A stretch of DNA of 64,000 bases from Blastococcus sp. PRF04-17 (GCF_023016265.1 NZ_CP095412.1:682001-746000); one strand, 5' to 3'. Shown: positions 1 through 9,028, counted from the first letter of the stretch. Notes: generated by a model from the letters alone, not told the origin. A program made the numbers and translations.

Positions 1-1
1 C

Positions 2-289
2 GAAGCGCGTCACGACAGCCCCTGGCTTGCTGCCCAGGCCTTTTGCCAAGACGCTGAGGTCGTGAACGTGCGCATTCGGGCGGGTAGCGACCCCCTGACT
101 GAGACTCGCCGCTGGCGTTCTGTTGCAGCCATCGGTGTTCGAGCTACGTTGCCGGGCGGCCCTACAACCCCCGTCGGCGTACTGTCCTCGGCCTCCGTGC
201 AGGACTTCACAGGAGACGTCGACGCGTGGACTGACGCTTTGCGCGGTCTAGCCGACGACTGGGCGACTCGATTGGCGGCTCGCGCATGA
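2..289 (+). CDS. C-terminal end of an unrecognised protein (cut by window edge)
   Basis: An open frame runs in from the left edge and stops at the TGA at 287-289, leaving about 95 codons. A GTG at 62 could start a 75-aa protein, but the frame is open upstream of it with no stop, so a truncated longer gene is more likely. The C-terminus is Asp/Trp/Ala-rich (ends DDWATRLAARA), as in many actinobacterial helical tails. No motif is recognised and I assign no function. Confidence 0.45.
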   Translation, partial: EARHDSPWLAAQAFCQDAEVVNVRIRAGSDPLTETRRWRSVAAIGVRATLPGGPTTPVGVLSSASVQDFTGDVDAWTDALRGLADDWATRLAARA

Positions 290-906
290 CACGAGCCAGG
301 CCCACGACCCAGACGGCGACTAGGCTGTGAGTTCGGACTGGACCAGGGAGAGCGCTACGTGAAGTCCTCTAAGAAGTACGTCGTCCGTGAGGTCAAGTCC
401 GGTACGTTCCACGTTCGCGAGCGTCGTTCTGCAACCTGGCAGGATGCTGCGGTTACTCCGGACTCCCGTCCCAGCAAGCCCTCTGTCGCCGTCCGAGCGG
501 GTGGGGGAAGGTCGAAGCAGAGCGCGGCTGGCTGATCCGCCGCTTGCACAGTCATCATGCACTGGCCCGGCGCCAACCGGGCGCGCACGAGTTGCGTGGT
601 GGCAATTGTGGTTGCAGTGGGCGTCGTTCGCGGGCGTGCGCGGAGGTCCGCCGTCCTTCAAACCGGCACGTCAAGCGGCATACGGAACGGCGACGAACCC
701 GTGCGAACGCGATCATGACGGCCTGGCAGTGCGGCCTCCACGGCCCGGGACCGTCAAGTCGTGCGGACGAGGAGGGCCGGGCGGCTCCGGCTGGCGTTGC
801 ATGGGCGCAAGAGGTGATGCCCGCCTTCACCCAGCTGACGGAAGAGCGAAGGCCGAGAAGCGGCTCCGAGGTCTGAGCAGCCACTCCAGAAGCGCCTCCT
901 ATGGGG
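290..906. other. Stretch without a convincing gene
   Basis: Open frames exist on both strands but they overlap each other, lack ribosome binding sites and show Arg/Ser/Pro-rich compositions typical of shadow frames in GC-rich DNA. I see no RNA gene, no clear repeat and no transposon end. Confidence 0.5.
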
Positions 907-1245
907 CTAGCGAGCTGTGGCCGATTGAGTGTGCAGCCGGCTGCGAACCCATCCGATGAGGCAGTGCAGCGCAGCGTGCGCCTCGGGTGAGGCGTACCCC
1001 TGCTCGGTCCGCGCCGCCTCGATCAGTTCCTCATGGTCAACCGCACCCCTGGTGTAGAAGCGACGGAGCACCTGGCCGGAGGGCGTGGGGCTGGCGAACA
1101 GGCCGGCGATGCCCAGGGCGACGGCGTCGGAGACGGCGAGCGTGACCGGGGGCTCCGTGAGCTGGCCGCGCCGATCGAGAACCTCTTGGACCTCCGCGAA
1201 GATCCGCCCGTCGTCGGCTGGAAGCTGCCTGCCCTGCACGATCAC
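907..1245 (-). CDS. Hypothetical protein, 112 aa
   Basis: GTG start at 1243-1245 and a balanced composition (VTLAVSDAVALGIAGLF in the centre, then alternating acidic and basic helices) suggest a real small soluble protein rather than a shadow. No recognised domain. It stands alone, with a long gap on its 3' side and a divergent gene (start 1588) beyond its 5' side. Function unknown. The main doubt is whether this accessory region is still under selection. Confidence 0.5.
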   Translation of the reverse strand: MIVQGRQLPADDGRIFAEVQEVLDRRGQLTEPPVTLAVSDAVALGIAGLFASPTPSGQVLRRFYTRGAVDHEELIEAARTEQGYASPEAHAALHCLIGWVRSRLHTQSATAR

Positions 1246-1410
1246 CGTTGCCCCCGCTGTTGCATGACTCTGACTCCCTAATAACTGGCCGGCTCTTTAC
1301 GTAATCGGCGGGCCGGGAGCCAACCTTGACGCGGAGGCCTACGAGGACGGCGCGCACCAGGGTCTTTGGTCTGTGAAATCCGTCACACTGCAGGCGGCTG
1401 TCGCGATCTA

Positions 1411-1495
1411 CGCGCCGGTACGCCCTAACTTCGCGCAAGGAGACGGCGCCGCCTCCAAGGGCAGTGGAGACGGCGCCGCCTTCCCTCGGTTGTAC
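1411..1495 (+). repeat. Leader repeat, copy 1 (GGCGCC hairpin family)
   Basis: Contains two GGCGCC blocks flanking TCCAAGGGCAGTGGA. GGCGCC can pair with GGCGCC and TCCA with TGGA, giving a hairpin with a symmetric internal loop. The same block recurs at 12163-12245 and 12421-12517, each time about 110-130 nt before a member of one small-protein family. Similarity extends upstream (CCGGTA..GCCCTAA) and downstream (TGTAC). Confidence 0.7.
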
Positions 1496-1587
1496 CTGCC
1501 GCAGCCGACACTTCAGTGCCTGCTCTCGGTCGCATTCCTCACCGGATCGACCAGCTCTGCCCGGGAGCGGGCGACGGGGAAAGCTCC

Positions 1588-2241
1588 ATGCCGAACTACC
1601 GACTGTCCGCCGGCCGCGGGACGATCGTGGACGACTTCGAGGCCGACCACGATGACGTGGCTCGCCGGAACGCAAGCAAGCTGCTCGAGGCCTTCGGGGA
1701 AGCCCGAGCCCAGCTGCTGCAACGCGGCGGCATCCGGCTGGAGCGGCAGGACGGCGCTTCCTGGCAGGGAGTGTGCGTCTGGGGGCCCGACGTCGATGTG
1801 AGCACGGAGATGCAGGATGGCGGGCTAGCGTCGGCGACCTGTCACGTCCTGCGCTGCACGGAGCCGGCGGTCACCGTCTGGACGGAGTCGGCTTGGCGCC
1901 GGCCGATCCAGGTGCCGGTGTGCCAGCAACATCTGTGTGCTCTCGAGTCCGGGGAACGGCGGCAGCTCACGCAGGACCATCTTCTGCTGATGCATCCCGA
2001 CGACCTGTCGCCGAGCCACGAGTGGCTCGTCGTCACCCAGCGGCCGAACGTCACGCGGCGACGGTCCGACGAGGTCTCAACCGACCCAACGCACATGCTG
2101 CATCTCGTGGCCGACGTGCGCCGGCGGGGCGGCGCGGAACTCGAGGAGCTGGACCTCGTCATGACGCAGGAGTTCGCGCGCAACCTGCATGAGGTGCTCG
2201 CCCACGCGCTGCGACAGAACCACGCCGCCGATGGCTGGTGA
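1588..2241 (+). CDS. Hypothetical protein with a MP..RL.AG.GTI N-terminus, 217 aa
   Basis: The ATG at 1588 follows a purine-rich GGGGAAAG; the frame is open further upstream, but this start is chosen because the N-terminus (MPNYRLSAGRGTI) matches the start of the 78-aa gene at 12587 (MPSFRLLAGKGTV), and the following segment (acidic helix, then RLERQDGASW versus RLERRNGHRW) also aligns. The extra C-terminal 140 residues contain two Cys (CHVLRC) and a CQQHLC motif, possibly a metal site, and a region reading DLSPSHEWLVV. No known domain is recognised. Preceded by leader repeat copy 1. Function unknown; likely an accessory, duplicated family. Confidence 0.6.
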   Translation: MPNYRLSAGRGTIVDDFEADHDDVARRNASKLLEAFGEARAQLLQRGGIRLERQDGASWQGVCVWGPDVDVSTEMQDGGLASATCHVLRCTEPAVTVWTESAWRRPIQVPVCQQHLCALESGERRQLTQDHLLLMHPDDLSPSHEWLVVTQRPNVTRRRSDEVSTDPTHMLHLVADVRRRGGAELEELDLVMTQEFARNLHEVLAHALRQNHAADGW

Positions 2242-2676
2242 TCGAGGCATGGCAGCGGCACTCAGCGGCCCGGCCCGGGATGTAGCCGAGTCGGGCCGGT
2301 CGGCGGCGCTGCGGCCGACCGGCACCGGACCCCGCGGGCGAGATGATGTGGCCGGGCGGCGGGTGACCACGCCGACGACGGCCACCGTCCCGCTGGAATA
2401 GCGACCCGCCCTTGGCGGTCGCCCTGCACTGTCGTGACAAGGTCAAGGACCAGTGCTGCCAAGCGGGCGGCCACTCGCGCACTCTGAAGAACCGTGAGCA
2501 GAGCGAGTGAGCTGGGAGCGGTGCCCGTCCTGCGCGGCGAGCGCGGCCGTCGACTGGAAGCCTGTCATGGAGCAGGGCGCGGCAGCGATCGGCGAGGAGG
2601 CGGCCGAGTGGGCTGCCCCGTCCGGCTGCACCGTCGCGATGTCGGAGCTGGCCAAGGCCGTCGAGTGACAGGATCG
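2242..2676. other. Stretch without a convincing gene
   Basis: Only overlapping Arg/Pro/Gly-rich frames on both strands. No RNA gene, transposase motif or strong palindrome seen. Confidence 0.4.
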
Positions 2677-2916
2677 CTAGCGCCCCGGCTCAAAGGGCGT
2701 GAGTTGCCTCGGTGGGCACGGGCTGTCGCCGTAGGAACAGAACACGCAACAGTCGCCCGAACGCGGCGCGAGCAGCTCAGCGCACCCGGTGCAGCGGTAG
2801 AAGTACTGACAGACGTCCACGGGCATCGACTCCGCAGTCTCCGTGCCGCACAGCGGGCAGGTGATGACCGACGTCGAGCTCTGCACGCCGCCCAGGGTAG
2901 GCAGAGCCGATGCCAC
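2677..2916 (-). CDS. Small cysteine-rich zinc-ribbon-like protein (GDCCVFCSYG family)
   Basis: 79 aa from a GTG at 2914-2916; an internal GTG 10 codons later is an alternative start. Three Cys pairs are visible: CPLC near residue 20, CTGC near 43, and the block GDCCVFCSYGDSPCPP near 54-69. From memory, small proteins with GDCCVFCSYG are widespread, uncharacterised and often annotated hypothetical. The Cys spacing suggests a rubredoxin- or zinc-ribbon-like fold. It lies beside IS3-family debris, so it may be accessory cargo. No enzymatic role is claimed. Confidence 0.65.
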   Translation of the reverse strand: MASALPTLGGVQSSTSVITCPLCGTETAESMPVDVCQYFYRCTGCAELLAPRSGDCCVFCSYGDSPCPPRQLTPFEPGR

Positions 2917-3019
2917 GATCCCGGCCCAGGAACGCTAGCGCCCGGAGATGCGAGCGCCGCGGGCTGCCCGGTGCAACCCTGCCGACGTGGCCGACGAGGG
3001 CGTCGTCTATCAGGCGGTC

Positions 3020-3660
3020 GCTGCCCGCTGACTCTGAAGTGACCCCAATCAGGCACCTCGAGGGGTACACCATCGCCGCGGGACGAAGACGACCCGGCAG
3101 GGCGCCGCTCAAGCGCCGGCGCCGGACCTGGTCGAGGCGTACGCCATCGGCGAGCTGCACACCGCCTGGACCGACCGCCGGCGCACCGTACGGCGCCCGC
3201 CGGCTGACCGCCGAGATCCGCGACCGCGGGCACGACTGGGCCCGCAAGCGAGTCGCCCGCTGATGGCCATCGGCGACATGTTGCTGACATGGAGCACGCG
3301 GCAGAGACGGCGCACGCCGTAGGTGACTTTCCCCGCGGCGATGAAGGCGAACCTGTCGCCTGGGCTCACCGCCCCGTCTCCTTGGTGAAGAAGACCGCGG
3401 CCCTTTTCACGATTCTTCCTCGAGTTCCAGCTCGGCCACCCGTCGCCGCATCCAGGTCGGCTCGGCGCGCTCATCGGTGCTGACCGGGCCACCCGGCCCT
3501 GCCCGTTCGGCCCGCATCGCAACGACCCGGGTCCGGAGCGTCGTCGAATTCTCGGGCGACGTCGTGCACGCCGCCACCGTCGTCTAGCAGGAGCGATGCC
3601 GCCTGCCTGCGGAACCCTTCCGGGTACTTGCTGACTCTCCCCAACCGGGGCTTCCTCCCT
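3020..3660. mobile_element. Decayed, internally inverted IS3-family remnant
   Basis: On the minus strand from about 3645 to 3290, different frames encode an OrfA-like start (KYPEGFRRQAASLLLDDG) and the beginning of OrfB (FAFIAAGKVTYGVRRLCRVL). On the plus strand, about 3150-3270 encodes a later OrfB piece (YGARRLTAEIRDRG, then WARKRVARLM). The two pieces face opposite ways and meet near 3285, so the element has been rearranged as well as frameshifted. No DDE catalytic part and no terminal repeats were found. Confidence 0.6.
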
Positions 3661-4241
3661 GGCTGCTGCCAAGTCTCGGAGGTGTCCCGCCCGCTGGGGT
3701 CACTTCATCGGCGGGGCGCCGGCCCGGCACCGTCACAGCAGCGGCCACCACGGGTCTCCCTCCAGGGCCGGTGTGGCAGCGCCGCGGAGCATCGGGCATC
3801 CGTGCGGGCTGTCGGTGGCTCAACTCCCGCGCCGGAGCACGCCGCCCGCACCGATATCAGCAAGGTCGCCTGCGCCGATCGAGCCGAGCCCGGACGATCC
3901 AGGCGGTGAGCCTGGTGGCGTGCCGGAGCCGTTCTGATCGCACATCGTCCACGAGCAGTGGGCAATCCTCGATGCACCAGCCAGGATCCTCTGCGAAGGC
4001 CTCACGGCGGTCGCCGTTCGGGACCACGGTTACCGCAGCCGGCCGCTGCAGGAGCGGAAGATGCCGCGTCCCGGGTTTCCGCCATTAGCTAACCCTGGCC
4101 TTGACAGCGGACGGTATGCCTGCCTCTACTTTCTGTAGTCAGACGCGTTTCCGCGAGCAGACTGGTCCAGCGGCCACGGCAACCGCCCCGGCATCCGGCC
4201 GGTGGGGCGGCCACGCCGCGCACTGACGACGGGGGAGTGGC
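3661..4241. other. Gene-poor stretch upstream of the GGDEF gene
   Basis: No convincing coding frame. A sigma70-like promoter lies near its right end (4101-4132); otherwise I see nothing I can name. Confidence 0.4.
4101..4132 (+). promoter_or_regulatory. Candidate promoter of the membrane/PAS/GGDEF gene
   Basis: TTGACA at 4101-4106 matches a -35 box exactly. TCTACT at 4125 or TACTTT at 4127 would be the -10 box with an 18-20 nt spacer. It lies about 110 nt before the GTG at 4242. Confidence 0.35.
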
Positions 4242-5579
4242 GTGGAGGCGTGGGTCGGTCTGCTACGGGCGGTCACGACCGTGCTCTTCCTGGGACTGGC
4301 GGTCACGTCCCTGGTGGTGTGGCGGCGGCGGCGGGACGCACCGGCGAGGTGGGCGGCGGCGAGTTTCGCGTTGCTCGCGCTGGTCACCACGACCGGCCCC
4401 TTGCTGGCCGACGTCGGGGGCTCGGCCGGTGAGTGGGCGGCCAAGGTCCGGGTCGCCGTGCTCCTGCTCTTTCCCTACTGCTTGCACCGGTTCGCGGCCG
4501 CCTTCGGCGGCCACTCGACGCTGGGGCGGCGCTCCGCGGCCGCGCTCTCGCTGCTGCTCGTCGCGGTCACTCTCCTCCTGCCGCCGCTGGGGAGAGCGGA
4601 CGAGGCCGCCCCGGCGTGGACATCGTGGTTCGTCGCCGCTGCGCTGATCGTGTGGACGGTTCTGTCCATCCACGTCGCGGGAGCCCTGTGGGCGGCCGGG
4701 CGGGGACAGCCGCGCGTGGTCGGGCAGCGGATGCGCCTGCTGGCCGCGGCTTCGGTCGGGCTGAGCGCGGCCGTCCTGACGGCGGGTGCCACGCGGACTG
4801 TCTCCGGCGAAGCACCCGACCTGTTGGCACAGGGATTCGCCCTGGCCAGCACTCTGATGTTCGCCGCGGGCGTGACGCCACCCCGGTCCCTGCGGGCGTC
4901 ATGGCGGCAGGCCGACGAGGCGGACCTCGACCAGGCCGTGCAGAGCCTGGTGGCCGGGACCGGGCTGGACGACCTCGCCGCCGGGCTGCTGCCCCCGCTG
5001 GTCCGGGTGGTGGGTGGTCGCGGTGCGGCACTGCTGGACGGTGACGGCGTGGTGGTCGCTGCCCATGGGGACGTGGGCGGGGGCGGGGGTCGGCCGCATA
5101 TGCGCCGCACGTCCCATCAGGATGCGCCAGGGAGGAAAGCCGGGTCGACTTTCCTCTGCGCGCCGGCCACCTCTCGGTGTGGGTTGGCCGGTACACGCCC
5201 TTCTTCGGGCAGGACGAACTGCAGCGGGTGCGCGTCCTGGCAGGCCTGCTCGACCTGGCATGGGACCGCATCCGGCTCGCCGAGACCGAGCGGGAGGCGC
5301 TGCAGGCCCTCGACCGCGAGCAGCAGTTCTCCCGGCGGCTGGTGCACAGTGCCTCGGACTGCATCGTCGCCTTCGACGAGCAGTTCCGGTACACGGTGTG
5401 GAACCCGGCGATGGAGAAGCGCACCGGTGTACCCGCATCCGCGGTCCTGGGCCGGGTGGCCTTCGACGTGTTTCCTTCCCTCCTGGATTCCGGCGAGGAC
5501 CAGTTCTTGCGGGACGCGCTGGAGGGGCGGCAGGTCACCACTCCGGAGCGCTACTTCGACGTACCGGAGACCGGGGTGA
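4242..5579 (+). CDS. N-terminal half of a membrane diguanylate cyclase, interrupted by a frameshift
   Basis: GTG start. Residues 1-220 carry seven or so hydrophobic segments (for example TTVLFLGLAVTSLVVW near the start and FALASTLMFAAGV near 205), forming an integral-membrane sensor. Residues about 225-285 look like the start of a GAF-like cytoplasmic region (GGRGAALLDGDGVVVAAHGD). The frame is then lost: past about residue 290 it is Ser/Cys/Arg-rich nonsense to the stop, while the sensible sequence continues in another frame (next entry). The break lies at about 5085-5130, next to runs of five G. The two halves should be read as one gene, 4242-6229. Either a sequencing indel or an inactivated gene. 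Confidence 0.7.
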   Translation: MEAWVGLLRAVTTVLFLGLAVTSLVVWRRRRDAPARWAAASFALLALVTTTGPLLADVGGSAGEWAAKVRVAVLLLFPYCLHRFAAAFGGHSTLGRRSAAALSLLLVAVTLLLPPLGRADEAAPAWTSWFVAAALIVWTVLSIHVAGALWAAGRGQPRVVGQRMRLLAAASVGLSAAVLTAGATRTVSGEAPDLLAQGFALASTLMFAAGVTPPRSLRASWRQADEADLDQAVQSLVAGTGLDDLAAGLLPPLVRVVGGRGAALLDGDGVVVAAHGDVGGGGGRPHMRRTSHQDAPGRKAGSTFLCAPATSRCGLAGTRPSSGRTNCSGCASWQACSTWHGTASGSPRPSGRRCRPSTASSSSPGGWCTVPRTASSPSTSSSGTRCGTRRWRSAPVYPHPRSWAGWPSTCFLPSWIPARTSSCGTRWRGGRSPLRSATSTYRRPG

Positions 5580-6229
5580 CCGGCTGGTTCACGGTCTCCT
5601 ACTCGCCCCTGCTCGACGAGGCCGGGAAGGTCGTCGGCGGCCTGTCGGTGAGCCACGACGTCACCGCTGCCAAGGAGGCAGAGCGCCTGCGGCGGGAGGT
5701 GCTGCACGACCCGCTGACCGGGTTGGCCAACCGGACGCTGTTCTTCGAGCGCCTTGGCCACGCGCTCGCCAGGCTGGAGCGCCATCCCGGTCCGCTGGCC
5801 GTCATGTTCCTGGACATCGATCGGTTCAAGGAGATCAACGACCGGTTCGGACATCACGTCGGCGACCAGGTGCTGCAGGCCATTTCCGCCCGGGTCGCCG
5901 ACGCCCTGCGACCGGAGGACACGGTGGCCCGGCTCGGTGGGGACGAGATCGCGGTGCTGTGCGAGGAGGTCGTCGACGCCGCCCACGCTTCCGCCATCGG
6001 CCAGCGCATCGTGGAAGGGTTCACCACTCCGCTGCGACTGCCGGACCACACGCTGAGGCTGACGGTGAGCGCCGGTGTCGCCGTCACCGAAGACTGCTGC
6101 GCTGACCCGGAGAAGCTGCTTCGCCAGGCCGATGCCGCGATGTACCGGGCCAAGCGGAACGGCCGAGACCGGGCGGAACTCTTCGAGGGCCTTGAGCCCG
6201 TCGCGCTCGCGGCAACCGAGACGGTGTAA
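5177..6229 (+). CDS. C-terminal half: PAS plus GGDEF diguanylate cyclase
   Basis: The coherent protein begins upstream of the nominal GTG at 5177 (frame reads ESRVDFPLRAGHLSVWVGRY), joining the membrane half across the frameshift. A GAF-like tail is followed by a coiled linker, a PAS domain (DCIVAFDEQFRYTVWNPAMEK to about residue 165) and a GGDEF domain. The active-site motif is GGDEI (ARLGGDEIAVL) rather than GGDEF, a substitution usually tolerated in this family because GG[DE]E[FI] is kept; DPLTGLANR and the FLDIDRFKEIND metal/substrate segment are intact. It would make c-di-GMP from two GTP at the membrane. The PAS domain probably senses a small ligand or redox state. No inhibitory RxxD site was seen before the GGDEI. 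Confidence 0.8.
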   Translation: MWVGRYTPFFGQDELQRVRVLAGLLDLAWDRIRLAETEREALQALDREQQFSRRLVHSASDCIVAFDEQFRYTVWNPAMEKRTGVPASAVLGRVAFDVFPSLLDSGEDQFLRDALEGRQVTTPERYFDVPETGVTGWFTVSYSPLLDEAGKVVGGLSVSHDVTAAKEAERLRREVLHDPLTGLANRTLFFERLGHALARLERHPGPLAVMFLDIDRFKEINDRFGHHVGDQVLQAISARVADALRPEDTVARLGGDEIAVLCEEVVDAAHASAIGQRIVEGFTTPLRLPDHTLRLTVSAGVAVTEDCCADPEKLLRQADAAMYRAKRNGRDRAELFEGLEPVALAATETV

Positions 6230-6552
6230 CCCCTCGGCGCTCCCGGGGCCGACAGTCCCGCATCGACGGGGCGCCCGATCAGCGAACGTGTCAGCTGGGT
6301 CGCCTGCACCTACTGCATAGGCCCCGGCGCCTGGGATGGCGGGGAACACTCCGGCGGAGTTCGACTGCCGCGGAGGCTGCCGCATCGCCGACGTGGACAT
6401 CGCCGCCCACCTCCGTGATCCCCGCAGGCCGGCCCGGGAGCCGAACCGCGCTCGACGGGGGCTCGATGCCCGGAGGCGGACGACGCGCCCGGTTGACGGG
6501 TCTGCCACGGAGGACGAACTGTGGCCAGGGTCGCGTCGCCGCAGGCCCTCGG
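6230..6552. other. Intergenic stretch between convergent genes, nothing recognised
   Basis: Lies between the GGDEF gene and the TetR gene, which converge. GC-rich, with overlapping shadow frames only. No strong terminator hairpin followed by a T run was seen. Confidence 0.4.
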
Positions 6553-7260
6553 TCAGTCGTCGCCGGCCCTGCTCGGAAGCGGACAAGCAAGGAAACCGAA
6601 GACGCTCGAGAGGCGATGAAGCAGGTGGTCGGCGATCACGGCAGCTCGAGAGGCCAATGCCTGCGGGGGGTCGTCGAGCGCGCGCTGAGCGACGACGACC
6701 TCGTGCAGTGGTGCCAGCAAGGTGGCCGCCGCCAGGACGGCGGACAACACGGGGTCGTCCGGCAGGGACGCGGTGGACGCCGGAGGATTCTCCGTCCAGG
6801 CAACAGCCAGGGCGGAGGACAGCAAGCGTTGGGATTGGTGGACCAGCTCGCGTTCGTACGCCCTCAGCGCAGGCGAGGATTGGATCGCCGCGATGTAGCG
6901 GCGGCCTTCCGGGGTCGCCTCCCGGTGGACCGTCTCCCAGACACCCTCGACGAGGTGGTCGCGCAGGGCGCTGTGGGGGGAGACGTGCCAGGGCCGCGAC
7001 TGCACCGCGAGCGCAGGACCGTCGACCCAGGGCGTGCGCCCGTCGAAGAATAGCTCCTCTTTCGCGGTGAAGTGGTTGAACACCGTCTGGACCGAGATGC
7101 CGGCCGCTTCTGCGATCTCGGCGATCGTGACTGCGTCGAACCCGCGATGGTCGAACAGCTGTTGGGCGACGTTGCGGATTTCCTCTCGCCGCTGGGCTTT
7201 GCGCTCTGCGCGGGGCGACTCGAACGCGATCGCGGATGTGAGGGAATCGGTTGTTGTCAC
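6553..7260 (-). CDS. TetR/AcrR-family transcriptional regulator
   Basis: 235 aa. The helix-turn-helix lies at about residues 25-70 (IRNVAQQLFDHRGFDAVTIA, then EIAEAAGISVQTVFNHF and FTAKEELFFDG), the standard TetR DNA-binding head. The C-terminal ligand domain is helical and diverged, so the inducer cannot be told. It sits downstream of and co-directional with nothing obvious: the next gene upstream on this strand is fliG, which ends 45 nt before its start, so the two could be co-transcribed. TetR proteins usually repress their own gene or a neighbour; no operator palindrome was identified. Confidence 0.85.
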   Translation of the reverse strand: MTTTDSLTSAIAFESPRAERKAQRREEIRNVAQQLFDHRGFDAVTIAEIAEAAGISVQTVFNHFTAKEELFFDGRTPWVDGPALAVQSRPWHVSPHSALRDHLVEGVWETVHREATPEGRRYIAAIQSSPALRAYERELVHQSQRLLSSALAVAWTENPPASTASLPDDPVLSAVLAAATLLAPLHEVVVAQRALDDPPQALASRAAVIADHLLHRLSSVFGFLACPLPSRAGDD

Positions 7261-7305
7261 GGGCGCTCCTGCGAGAGTTGTGCGCGGGGAAGGGTGCCCC
7301 CGGGG

Positions 7306-8400
7306 TCAGCTGATGAGGTCCTCGTCGCTGCGGTTGATGGTCAACTCACCGCGCTCCTCCAGGGCTCGGATGGTGGCGACGATCCTGGCCTGGGCCTCCT
7401 CGACGGTGCTCATTCGCACCGGACCCAGCAGATCGATCTCTTCGGCCAGGTTCTCCGCGGCACGCTCGGAGAGGTTGCGGGTGACCTTGTCGTGGACGTC
7501 GGCGCGGACGCCCTTGAGGGCAGTGGCCAAGTCGTTGGCCTCCACCTCCCGCAGCACCTGCTGCAGGGAGCGGTCGTCGAGGATCACGATGTCCTCGAAC
7601 ACGAACATCTGTGACCGCACGCGTTCGGCCAGGTCAGCGTCGGCGGTGTCCAGCCACTCGAGGATGGAGCGTTCGGTGGGCCGCGGGGAGTGGTTGATGA
7701 TCTCGACCAGGGCCTCCACGCCGCCGACCGTCGTCATGTCCTGGTGGGCCAGGATCGAGCCCATTCGCCGGGCGAGTTCCTCCTCGACCAGGCGCACCAT
7801 CTCCGGCGAGGTGCGATCCATGGTCGCGATCCGGTGCGCCACCTCGGCCTGCTGCTCGGGCGCGAATCCGGACAGCACCTCAGCCGACTGTGCGGCGGTG
7901 AGGTGGGCGAGCACGAGCGCGATGACCTGCGGGTGCTCGTCCTTCAGGAAGGTGACCAGCTGTCGGACGTCGGCGTTACGCAGCGAGGAGAAGGGTAGCT
8001 CTCTGTAGGCGGCGTTCACGCGGGCCAACAGGTCGTCTGCCTTGTCCTCCCCGAAGCCGGCCGCCAGCATCTCGCGTGCCATCTCGACGCCGCCGTGGCC
8101 GACGTAGCGCTGTGCGGTCATCAGGCCGTGGAATTCGGTCATGACGTCGTCGACGTCCTCCGCCTCGACCGACCCCAGGCGAACCAGTTCGCGGGTGACC
8201 GCCTCGATCTCCCGGGGGCGGAGCTTGCCCATCAGCAGGCCGGCCTCGTCCTTGCTCATCTGGGCGAGGAAGACCGCGGCCTTCCGCAGGCCAGGCAGCG
8301 GTCGGTCAGACGCGGAGTCCGCGGTAACCTCCGTCTCACCAGGGTTCCGCGCGGGCCGGGCGGCCGTACCGCTGGGAAGGAGGGCCGCCAGTCCGCTCAC
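7306..8400 (-). CDS. fliG: Flagellar motor switch protein FliG
   Basis: 364 aa from the GTG chosen at 8400; the frame is open to 8595, but the longer N-terminus is Pro/Arg-rich and overlaps the neighbouring gene. FliG usually has about 335 residues. The N-terminal domain begins GLRKAAVFLAQMSKDEA; the middle domain has FLKDEHPQVIALVLAHL, with the EHPQ-type motif typical of FliG; the C-terminal domain contains FVFEDIVILDDRSLQQVLRE, the charged torque helix region that meets the MotA stator. It forms the rotor ring with FliF, FliM and FliN. No other flagellar gene is in this window, so it is separated from its usual fliF-fliG-fliH order or is a relic. Confidence 0.88.
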   Translation of the reverse strand: MSGLAALLPSGTAARPARNPGETEVTADSASDRPLPGLRKAAVFLAQMSKDEAGLLMGKLRPREIEAVTRELVRLGSVEAEDVDDVMTEFHGLMTAQRYVGHGGVEMAREMLAAGFGEDKADDLLARVNAAYRELPFSSLRNADVRQLVTFLKDEHPQVIALVLAHLTAAQSAEVLSGFAPEQQAEVAHRIATMDRTSPEMVRLVEEELARRMGSILAHQDMTTVGGVEALVEIINHSPRPTERSILEWLDTADADLAERVRSQMFVFEDIVILDDRSLQQVLREVEANDLATALKGVRADVHDKVTRNLSERAAENLAEEIDLLGPVRMSTVEEAQARIVATIRALEERGELTINRSDEDLIS

Positions 8401-8830
8401 CGTCGGGGCCCCGGTCTGCTTGCTCCGGGTTGGGTGTTCCGGGGGGTGGATCCGGTCGGATGGCCAGCGGGAGTCGTGTGGTGGGGGGCTCGTTCGACCG
8501 ATAGCGCGCGGCGGTGGGAGCGTCGTCGCCTGCCCGGTGTCGGCCTGCCCCACCGCGACGGTGGCGCCCCGGTCGCGCTGGGCCAGCGTTCGCATCTGTA
8601 TGCCCGGTCCCGCCCGGCGGCAGCCGCAGGTCGGCGAGGTGGGCCCAGGCGATCTCCTCTCCGCCCAGCCCGGTGAAGCGGACCAGGGGGAGGCATGTGC
8701 CGTCGTCCTGGAGGCGCCAGCCGAGAAGCTCTCCTGGGAGCCATGAGCGGTCGTGCCAGATCTCCACAGGTTGCGGGGTGTGGGCGAAGGCCGCCGTGGG
8801 CTGCAGGTTGAACCCGAACACGGTAGGCAC
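8336..8830 (-). CDS. Hypothetical protein with an N-terminal conserved module
   Basis: GTG at 8830 opens VPTVFGFNLQPTAAF, and the next 75 residues are well-ordered (WHDRSWLPGELLGWRLQDD, VRFTGLGGEEIAWAHLADLRLP), resembling a short SH3-like or Tudor-like barrel. After about residue 85 the composition becomes Pro/Arg/Gly-rich and overlaps the start of fliG, so the true protein may end earlier, with a frameshift hiding the stop. It is divergent from the GGDEF-EAL gene. Function unknown; the position beside fliG and c-di-GMP genes is only suggestive. Confidence 0.5.
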   Translation of the reverse strand: MPTVFGFNLQPTAAFAHTPQPVEIWHDRSWLPGELLGWRLQDDGTCLPLVRFTGLGGEEIAWAHLADLRLPPGGTGHTDANAGPARPGRHRRGGAGRHRAGDDAPTAARYRSNEPPTTRLPLAIRPDPPPGTPNPEQADRGPDGERTGGPPSQRYGRPARAEPW

Positions 8831-8851
8831 GCTACGCGTATACACGATCAC

Positions 8852-8975
8852 TACCCGTAAGCCACACCGGGGGACAGGGACCAAAGCCTCTAGACATCTT
8901 GTGCTCGCTGGGCTGCTCGCGAGCCTGACGCTCGGAGGACAGCAGTCGCGTGGCTCCGTTCCGGTCTTCCGGGTG
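8852..8975 (+). promoter_or_regulatory. Candidate c-di-GMP-I (GEMM-like) riboswitch, weak
   Basis: Contains GTAAGCC followed by GGGACCAAAGCCTCTAGAC and then GCTGGGCTGCTCG, in the order and rough spacing of the GEMM core (GGCAAACC ... GGGACGCAAAGCC ... AGCCGGGUUGCC). One conserved base is missing from the GACGCAAAGCC block. It lies upstream of a GGDEF-EAL gene, a typical GEMM target. I treat it as a candidate only. Confidence 0.28.
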
Positions 8976-9028
8976 AGAGCAGGCGGTCCTGTCTCGGCCA
9001 GTGGCCTCCCTCTAAGGAGGTAGTCCCG

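Noticed and set aside
320-959. Overlapping ORFs of 110-190 codons on both strands
   Set aside because: No ribosome binding site, biased composition and mutual overlap; no support for any one of them.
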